The notes below the pieces were generated by a model. The model saw only the letters and a program-made list of their open reading frames with translations. It searched no databases and had not been told where the DNA came from. Source: Setaria digitata (lineage: Eukaryota; Nematoda; Chromadorea; Rhabditida; Setariidae). From it: a stretch of DNA of 15,031 bases. The stretch is from positions 1-15,031 of the forward strand of contig RCAB01000867.1 of the NCBI GenBank assembly GCA_003640385.1, written 5' to 3'. The position numbers were made by a program, and so were the translations under genes. Positions 1 through 13,458 of this stretch are shown piece after piece. Numbering within the stretch: the stretch's first letter is position 1; every line of letters starts with the position of its first letter.

Positions 1-159
1 AACCTTCAGTTCCTGATCTTCTGGATCACGTTCTTCCCATCCACCCACAAACACGTCTTGTACGTGTTCCGCTGATTCCATAGGTGTAGCTCCTTGCAGG
101 TAAATCAGTGCTATCACAGCTAGTACGAATAAACGGACTGTTAACGAACGTTCCTTCAT
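1..159 (-). CDS. Secreted filarial cystatin (onchocystatin/CPI-2-like), 5' coding part, cut by window edge
   Basis: The minus strand opens with ATG at 159-157 and stays open for 53 codons to the window edge. Residues 1-8 are polar with two basic residues, residues 9-21 are hydrophobic (RLFVLAVIALIYLQGA), and a cleavage site is likely near residue 24-28, so this is a secretory signal peptide. Residues 38-50 read VGGWEERDPEDQE. This double glycine plus acidic stretch matches the N-terminal trunk of filarial type 2 cystatins, where the glycine enters the cysteine protease cleft. Family knowledge: these secreted inhibitors block papain-like cathepsins and legumain and modulate host immunity. The QxVxG loop and the PW loop would lie outside the window. 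An AAG/GTT at 4-6/1-3 could be a splice donor, so the last codon shown may be intronic. A weak AG acceptor lies about 10 nt before the ATG. I judge the family assignment good; orthology to one named cystatin is uncertain. Confidence 0.8.
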   Translation of the reverse strand, partial: MKERSLTVRLFVLAVIALIYLQGATPMESAEHVQDVFVGGWEERDPEDQELKV

Positions 160-334
160 CAATAATATTCTATGCAAACTTCACTTCACTTTGTTTACTC
201 AACAATCTATATGGAAGGCAAGTGGAAAATGAAGAGAGTGAGAGACAAAAGGTTGCGCTATGAAAATAGCAGCTGAAACAACAAACCTTCTGCAAACTGC
301 AACTAATGCATCTTTCCCAGTATTCGGTTGAGAA

Positions 335-388
335 TATCCGGTTATGTGCTATCCGGAGTGTGACATAACGGATGGGATGTATATCCGG
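335..388. promoter_or_regulatory. Cluster of three TATCCGG words with an inverted GTTATGT/ACATAAC pair
   Basis: TATCCGG occurs at 335-341, 350-356 and 382-388, and GTTATGT (341-347) is mirrored by ACATAAC (363-369) around the middle copy. This CG-containing cluster stands out in an AT-rich background about 180-230 bp upstream of the cystatin ATG. It is a candidate promoter element by position and repetition only; I do not recognise the factor. Confidence 0.3.
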
Positions 389-522
389 AAGATTTTTGTA
401 AAAACACCATTATTACATGACGCGGTTTTTGCAATTCTCGTAGTATCAGGTTAGAATTATCGAGAGTAGCACTTCAGTTACTGGTATTGTATGGAAACGT
501 ACATATATATGTAAGTTATGAA

Positions 523-538
523 AGGTCATGAAAGGTCG
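523..538 (+). promoter_or_regulatory. DR4-like nuclear receptor half-site pair
   Basis: AGGTCA (523-528) is followed after 4 nt by AGGTCG (533-538), that is, two direct half-sites of the nuclear hormone receptor type with one mismatch in the second. It lies about 365 bp upstream of the cystatin ATG. Nuclear receptors, including EcR/RXR-type factors, exist in filarial worms. Use of this site is inference. Confidence 0.3.
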
Positions 539-670
539 AAGCGTAAATGAGAATCCTGAAAATTGTTTTTAATAAGGGCATTTGATAGTGTGACACTTTT
601 TAGGTATAATTCATCTAATATGGCATATCAGAAGATTATAGTTCACAGGAATAGAAACATACAAGCTTAC

Positions 671-953
671 AGTTAACTGATATGATAAGTTTCATATGTT
701 CTAAAGGCAAATTTGCTATTTATGATGTATGATTAGAGTCAGTTAACATAATGAGCCTAATAATCAACTAATATGATAAGTTTCATACATTCTGAAGGCA
801 AGTTACTCACGANATTTATGTCAACACTTAACTGATAAGTTTCATACATTCTGAATGCAAGTTCATGTTACTCACGAATGATCGTTAGATTCAATTAATA
901 AGTATAACACTCAGCTGATATGAAAAAGTTTCATGCATTCTGAATGCAAATTA
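671..953. repeat. Four dispersed copies of an approximately 40-bp repeat, three with TGATAAG
   Basis: Imperfect copies lie at about 671-712, 763-804, 825-863 and 909-953. The shared core reads TGATAAGTTTCATACATTCT followed by GAAGGCAAGTT or a close variant. TGATAAG is present at 683-689, 774-780 and 833-839. The third copy reads ACTGATAAG, the extended site bound by nematode intestinal GATA factors. The fourth copy has lost the GATA word (ATGAAAAAG). Copies are separated by about 50-90 nt of unrelated sequence, so this is not a simple tandem array. An N at 813 lies just after copy 2. Confidence 0.7.
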
Positions 954-984
954 ATATTGCATTTTAAAATTTTAAAAAAATTTT

Positions 985-1072
985 CATATTTTTTTGTATT
1001 ACATATTATTTCTTAAAATGTTGCTATTTGTAATGACATTTTAAGAAATAATGTGTAATATAAAAAAAACTT
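985..1072. repeat. Long imperfect inverted repeat (36-bp arms, 16-nt loop)
   Basis: The left arm 985-1020 ends ATTATTTCTTAAAATG and the right arm 1037-1072 begins CATTTTAAGAAATAAT. The inner 22 bp match with one mismatch, and the outer part continues through T-rich/A-rich sequence with a few mismatches. It could fold as a hairpin or be a remnant of a foldback/MITE-like element. No flanking target-site duplication was identified. Confidence 0.65.
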
Positions 1073-1197
1073 AAAAGATGAAAGATATTGCTAGTTTTTT
1101 TTTATATTGCACGTTAATTTCTTTTTGCTCCTTCTGTTGATGCATATTTTTCAAATTATACTAATTTCAGTTTGATTTGCTCATGAGCAAATAGTTT

Positions 1198-1247
1198 AGT
1201 GCCACCAGTAATTAATGAATGTTAGTGCTACCAGTGATTAAGGAATG

Positions 1248-1249
<2 letters not shown>
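1198..1249. repeat. 26-bp tandem duplication
   Basis: Two adjacent copies (1198-1223 and 1224-1249) begin AGTGCCACCAGTAATTAATG and AGTGCTACCAGTGATTAAGG and differ at about four positions. They are followed by a 28-nt poly-A run at 1258-1285. No function is evident. Confidence 0.75.
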
Positions 1250-1286
<37 letters not shown>

Positions 1287-2007
1287 AGCTCTAAAAAGAA
1301 GCAGTGATAATTTCTGATCATTAATTCATGCCATATTATGCCTTTTCAATCGTTCGTTCAATATATTATTTCATTTATTTTGCTCATCATTTAGATAAAA
1401 GAGTAATACAAATACAATAAGACAAGAAATGAGACTTGATCAAAATTTTCACAATCACGAAAAAAAAAAATAATTTCAACTTTTTACCACATTTTTCATA
1501 AATTTTAGAAAATGAAAAGCACTGGCAATAATTGTTAATTACAAAAAAAACATTGTGTCGATGATGAAATTTAAAATTAATAACAATTTTTCGTTTATTG
1601 TTTGAAATTAGATATCATTGGATAAATCTCATAGTATAATAATTGTAACGAGTTATTAGTTTCTTAATTATAATAATTAAGCTGTTACAATATTAAAAGG
1701 TGCAGCTAGTTACGTCTAAGATTCAGGCTTATCTTATATAATTCCAAATTATAAGTTCTAAAAATTACTAGTTAGCGCCAACAGTTTGAATTATTTATTT
1801 TAAGTTAATAGCAAGAGATGATAAGAAACATCGTGGGATTTAAAAACGATTCCAAAAAAAAAAAATAAAAATAAAAATAAAAACGAATGAAAAGAAAAGA
1901 AAAAGAAGTTAGTTGCTTTTTTCAGTAAATTATTGCTTCTGGAATACTCAAATTGTTGAATTTTACAAAAATAATCATATGAAGAAGATGAAAAAAAATA
2001 AAAAAAA

Positions 2008-2109
2008 TTTATTTTAAATAGTAACATAATACTAATTTGATGAAAAATTGCTTAAATGAATTTTTCAGTTAAGAAAAATTTTAAAAAAGGAGAGAAGGAA
2101 ATGTTTAAT
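2008..2109 (-). terminator. Candidate polyadenylation signals of malic enzyme
   Basis: Downstream of the malic enzyme stop codon (2261-2259) the minus strand has an ATTAAA word at 2109-2104 and a canonical AATAAA at 2013-2008, about 150 and 246 nt past the stop. Either is at a plausible distance for a nematode 3' UTR. In such AT-rich sequence these hexamers also occur by chance. Confidence 0.3.
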
Positions 2110-2258
2110 TATTATTGTTGCAATTGTTTTTTAAAAATTTTCATAACTTTAAAAAAAAATATAGCAGGCATTTCAACATATGCTCCCAATGTTAATATAT
2201 ATATATATAGTAATCTGAATAGAAACTAATAAGCATTTCAAATGAAAATTTCAATTAA

Positions 2259-9009
<6,751 letters not shown>

Positions 9010-9045
9010 CACGAATATTTCTTTTAGATCTAGCTTGATCTGAAA
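9010..9045 (-). promoter_or_regulatory. Splice acceptor before the first malic enzyme exon; possible SL trans-splice site
   Basis: Reading leftward, GTGTGTTTCAG ends at 9040, and the next 30 nt (9039-9010) lead to the ATG at 9009. TTTCAG is a strong nematode acceptor. The 30 nt are in frame with the ATG and free of stops, which also allows cis-splicing from an upstream coding exon. No upstream exon with a start codon was recognised, so spliced-leader addition here is the simpler reading. Confidence 0.5.
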
Positions 9046-9957
9046 CACACAAGCTACCAACTGTAGCAAAATAATGGTATTGTGTACTATTAATTTTGTT
9101 TAGTTTTTTTTTTCTTTAAATAGCAAAATTATCACACATAATTGAAATTTGCATTTTACACAAGCATAAATGACTGCTGGAAAAGTGATGCGATATATAA
9201 TCCAATTAAATTAATAAATCGATTTAATAATTAAAAATATTCACAAGGAATTCCATCTAAACATTTATTACCAGTATTCGATTTCAGTACAATATCTACT
9301 CAAGTGCTATATTTCATTTATATTGTTTAGTTTTTGCCTATCAATTTTTAAAATCCTTGATTAAAAATGAAACCATTTATCAGCATTTTTATTATTTGAA
9401 ATGGATTAAAAATTGATAAATTACTCTGATTTATTCCAATAAATAATAAAATTCGAGCTTTTTTTCTCCGCATAAAGTTTGATTATCGTTGAAATGTATT
9501 TGAATGAAGTGCTTTTATGAAAAAACTGAGGCTTAAAAAATTATGTATATTCTAATTTAAACAACAAACTTTTCTGTTTAGTAAAAATTTTATTAAAAAA
9601 TATTTCAATAATGCTTACTCATACAAATAACACTTTTTTTTTTTTGTAAACAAAGTTAGCTAACAATTGAACTGTGCTTACTCTCGATTAAAATATTTTA
9701 CTAAACTAATTAATATTCATTACAATGTTGGAAATAGAAAATTCATCACTTCTATCAATAAAATTATCAATCTCAGAATTTACAAGAATTCCTAACCAAA
9801 ATTTCGCATTAAAATACGAGAAAAATTTGAAATTTTTAAATAACAACAATAGATACCAAAAAAGCTTTACAAAAAGCAAAGGAAAAATTGAAAAAAAAAA
9901 ACAATTTAATTAATGAAAGGTGTTACTCATAAGAAACTAAACCTTTCTGCATCAAAT
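9046..9957. other. AT-rich region upstream of malic enzyme, no gene recognised
   Basis: About 900 nt of A/T-rich sequence, presumably containing the malic enzyme promoter. An open frame at 9725-9913 on the plus strand is K/N/I-rich, lacks any recognisable motif and fits chance. No TATA box or initiator can be singled out in this composition. Confidence 0.6.
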
Positions 9958-10018
9958 AGATTCTACGATTTTACGATTCTACGATTCTACGATTCTACGA
10001 TTCTACGATTTTCTACGA
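9958..10018. repeat. 8-bp tandem array GATTCTAC
   Basis: About seven copies of GATTCTAC (as ATTCTACG), with one GATTTTAC variant near the start and a TTTCTACG variant at the end. It lies directly beside the 32-bp minisatellite. The reverse complement of the unit, GTAGAATC, occurs in the first two units of that minisatellite. Confidence 0.9.
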
Positions 10019-10034
10019 TAGCAAGATTTAGATG

Positions 10035-10450
10035 ACACTTGAAGGTAGTAGAATCTTAAGTCTATCACACTTGAAGATGGTAGAATCTTGAATCTATTAC
10101 ACTTAAAGAAGGCAGAATCTTGAGTCGATTACACTTAAAGAAGGCAGAATCTTGAGTCGATTACACTTAAAGAAGGCAGAATCTTGAGTCTATTACACTT
10201 AAAGAAGGCAGAATCTTGAGTCTATTACACTTAAAGAAGGCAGAATCTTGAGTCTATTACACTTAAAGAAGGCAGAATCTTGAGTCGATTACACTTAAAG
10301 AAGGCAGAATCTTGAGTCTATTACACTTAAAGAAGGCAGAATCTTGAGTCGATTACACTTAAAGAAGGCAGAATCTTGAGTCTATTACACTTAAAGAAGG
10401 CAGAATCTTGAGTCGATTACACTTAAAGAAGGCAGAATCTTGAGTCTATT
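10035..10450. repeat. 32-bp minisatellite, 13 units
   Basis: Exactly 416 nt, or 13 units of 32 bp, each containing ACACTTAAAGAAGGCAGAAT followed by CTTGAGTC(G/T)ATT. Units 1 and 2 are diverged (ACACTTGAAG..., GTAGAATC). Units 3-13 are identical except for one G/T site, which reads G,G,T,T,T,G,T,G,T,G,T. The strict alternation in the last six units suggests recent amplification of a 64-bp dimer. No coding potential is evident. Confidence 0.95.
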
Positions 10451-12019
10451 CGTGTTTGTTACTGCAACCAGCAATATCATGTAAAATTAAATGGAGATAT
10501 TAATGGAATAATTAGAAACTTATGTAATTAGTCAATGTTAACTTGAATCGATCCGATTATTTGTTAATCAAATTGAAAAAAAGGAAAGAAGAAAAACAGC
10601 TGAAATATCTTCAATCTATATTTCTTCTATCCATCAAAAACAGTAAACTTCCAATTTGTTTCCTAAATAATTTTGCATTACTCATGATTAATTCAGTCTT
10701 GATCCATTCTTACTGACTCGGATATGAATTAGTGCAATCTAATATGTAGCAATTATTCATCGGAAGTTAAGGATTTACCAAAATGATAATTTGATGGACT
10801 GTAAAAATACTGAACACCTATAATAATTAATTAGTTCAGTAGAGAATTAGCAATTGTGGGAAGGAATGAAGAGAGTAAAAAATGCAAAAATGAATAATCA
10901 AAATTTCTGATCAGAATTTCATACTTTTACAACACTTGAAAATATTACAGGATATTCGTGTTTATAAAAAAAAAAATGAAAGAATTCTTTTTTCTTTTTT
11001 TTTATACTTGAACTACTAAACCATTACAATAAAAATTTTGTAATGGAATAAATTTCTTTCAAATTTTACCTTTCCATTTTCTTTTAAATATTTTTTTCTT
11101 TTACATTAAAAGATTAATGAGAAAATTGTGATGGAACGAAATATTTGTGAGAAAATTTTTCAAAAGCAAAAAAGTATGAAAGAAACATTAATTATCATTT
11201 CATTTTACTTTGCTTAATTCAATTTTAGAAAATTACTTATTTCTATCGGTAATTTTAATTAATAGACGAAATAATATGCCCACAAATGTGGTGAATTTTG
11301 TTTGTAGAAAATATTTGAAACAAAAAAAAAAAAAAGATTACATTATAATAATAAATAAACAGTACACTTTTACATTGTTTAATGTTCACAATTAATTTGC
11401 TTTCTTCTTAATTTTCCACTTTTTTTTTTTGCCGCTACAATTAATTTATTTACTGAAAAAGTTTTAAATTTTGAACATGCACTTTTCCGCTTCATTTGCC
11501 ATCACAAGCAGCAAGGAATTTTGATAATTTATTGCCTTTTTCAATCTATTTTAATGAATTAAAATTTTACCAAACAATATGGTTGAAATTTTTACAACCA
11601 TAGACTCTTAAGTAATGACAACTAATAACAGTAGTTGTGCTGTATCATATATGATAACGAAGAAAAAGATGATAGAGTTCTATGGATTGATTAATTTCCT
11701 AATTAAGAAAAAAAAAAGAAAATAAAAAAAAAAAACATTACTTTCGAGCGATTAAGCGGAATCTGATAATTAAACAAATATTTTATTTGTTCAATTTGTT
11801 AAGCATAAATAACCGCTGCAAGTCAAAAAAAATTAGATCAGGAAAAGTGGTTCAAAAACGAATAAATCTCTTAAGTATGCACTAGAAAAGAAAGAACGAA
11901 ATTGTAGTTCATTGTTTTGAACTTACTAGCATGATCTTGTAGAACTAAACTGATGAGAATCAATGACATATAACAAGTTAGACTTTTTAAGGAAGCTAGA
12001 TCGACTAGATGACGAAAAA
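10451..12019. other. AT-rich region without recognisable gene
   Basis: About 1.6 kb between the two minisatellites. The longest open frame (11210-11395, plus strand) is I/N/K-rich with no motif. Nothing resembling a malic enzyme or cystatin exon was found by eye on either strand, but a short non-conserved upstream exon could be missed. Confidence 0.55.
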
Positions 12020-12514
12020 AGGCAATAAGTGGCAAGAATCAGTCTAGTAGATGAGGAACAATAAGCAGCAAGAATCAGTCTAGTAGATGAGGAACAATAA
12101 GCAGCAAGAATCAGTCTAGTAGATGAGGAACAATAAGCAGCAAGAATCAGTCTAGTAGATGAGGAACAATAAGCAGCAAGAATCAGTCTAGTAGATGAGG
12201 AACAATAAGCAGCAAGAATCAGTCTAGTAGATGAGGAACAATAAGCAGCAAGAATCAGTCTAGTAGATGAGGAACAATAAGCAGCAAGAATCAGTCTAGT
12301 AGATGAGGAACAATAAGCAGCAAGAATCAGTCTAGTAGATGAGGAACAATAAGCAGCAAGAATCAGTCTAGTAGATGAGGAACAATAAGCAGCAAGAATC
12401 AGTCTAGTAGATGAGGAACAATAAGCAGCAAGAATCAGTCTAGTAGATGAGGAACAATAAGCAGTAAGAATTAGTCTAGTAGATGAGGAACAATAAGCAG
12501 TAAGAATTAGTCTA
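12020..12514. repeat. 36-bp minisatellite, 13 full units plus a partial unit
   Basis: Units starting GAACAATAAGCAGCAAGAAT and ending CAGTCTAGTAGATGAG run without phase change from 12056. A diverged unit lies at 12020-12055 and a truncated last unit at 12488-12514. Central units are identical; only the edges differ (TGGCAAG on the left; GCAGTAAGAATTAG on the right), as expected for recent homogenised expansion. Because 36 is a multiple of 3, one of the six frames (minus strand, SSSTRLILAAYC per unit) is open throughout; the other five contain a stop in each unit. That produces a 240-codon open frame (12648-11926) with a hydrophobic N terminus, which I do not consider a supported gene. Confidence 0.95.
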
Positions 12515-13377
12515 TTTACTGCTGAAATAAAACCCTTTTTCACTGTATCGTTTGTTAAATAAATAACAAATTTACCACAATAAATGAAGTCCAAAAATTT
12601 GCTCAAAAATAGCCAAAAGAGAAAGTTTGCAAACAAAACAATTATCATAGTTAAGCAGTTTAGGAAAGTTCATCCAATTCAAAAATACTTAAAAATAATT
12701 TTAAATTTCTAGAAAAAATTTCAAATAATTGAATAGTTGTAAAAGTAAAAATGTTCATAAATGAACAAACTGATCAATTCATTCATTTTGCATTCACTCA
12801 AATAGCTCTCTTCTTCACTTTCATTTTTATTTCAACCAATATTTCATTTCACAAAATATTGACAATTGTTTCACGTGATTTCCTGCCATTTCTTCTCATT
12901 TTCGTCCGACTCATTCAGTTAAAAAAAAAAAAAAAAATTTAAACTTTCGCTCAAATAATTTTGAAAAAAATACCTCTTGATTTCGAACTAAAAAAAAAAA
13001 ATAAACAACTGAATAAGTAAATAAATAATCAAATGAATGAATAAAATGTATAAATAGATAAAATAAATGAATAAATAGATAAACAAATAAATGAATGATA
13101 AATATGTGTAATAGTAAGAAGAAACTTCCGAACCCATTTCAGTCAGTAGCCAATTTCTCTGTATAAATTGATAATTTACGACTTTCGTTTGAAAATGTAA
13201 ATTAAAATCGAAGCATCGATGTGAAAATCATTTGCGGATTGGAAATAAAAAACTTTTATGCATCGGTAAACAGATCACAGCAATTTACAAATTAGAAAAA
13301 GTCTTAAGCACTTTTATGACAGAATTTCAACAAAAAGTTAAGGATGGAAAGATAAGATGAAGCGGACAGAATCGCAT
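12515..13377. other. AT-rich spacer with AATA/AATG low-complexity tract
   Basis: No gene was recognised. A degenerate tetranucleotide tract (AATA, AATG, AGAT units) occupies about 13009-13105. The part next to 13378 should contain the 3' UTR of the cystatin exon on the minus strand. No nearby canonical AATAAA was found for it; a CATAAA variant lies near 13254-13259. Confidence 0.55.
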
Positions 13378-13458
13378 TTACGACAGCGCTTTCGTTTTCA
13401 GGATGGTAACACGCAAGAAGTTCTCCCACGGCTTCTCCCACACTTCCAACGTCATAAC
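13378..13458 (-). CDS. Last exon of a second filarial cystatin (PW-loop exon), partial gene or solo exon
   Basis: After a strong acceptor (TTTTTCAG ending at 13459) the minus strand reads 26 codons and TAA (13380-13378). The peptide contains MTLEVWEKPWENFLRV, the C-terminal strand-loop-strand of type 2 cystatins. The PW pair is the second hairpin loop that contacts the protease, and the sequence strongly resembles the C terminus of onchocystatin-type inhibitors. It cannot belong to the cystatin that starts at 159, because that gene runs leftward out of the window. The upstream exons (signal peptide, GGW trunk, QxVxG loop) were not found between 13459 and 15031. Either the preceding intron exceeds 1.5 kb or this is an isolated duplicated exon. 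It is intact: no frameshift, correct acceptor, clean stop. Confidence 0.75.
   Translation of the reverse strand, partial: VMTLEVWEKPWENFLRVTILKTKALS

Larger units (their letters stand above)
160..2258. other. Intergenic region upstream of the cystatin and downstream of malic enzyme
   Basis: About 2.1 kb with no supported gene. The cystatin-proximal part (160-960) is richer in short motifs and is the likely promoter region, because both neighbours are transcribed leftward. The part from 960 to 2258 is dominated by A/T runs, including a 28-A run at 1258-1285, a 26-bp tandem duplication at 1198-1249, and an (AT)n stretch near 2197-2209. The open frame at 1800-2027 on the minus strand is mostly F/S/L from A/T runs and is not credible as a gene. 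The large gap argues against a tight malic enzyme-cystatin operon. Confidence 0.6.

Noticed and set aside
1258..1285. 28-A run as a retrotransposed poly-A tail
   Set aside because: The sequence upstream is a small tandem duplication with no coding or LINE/SINE features, and A runs are common throughout the window.
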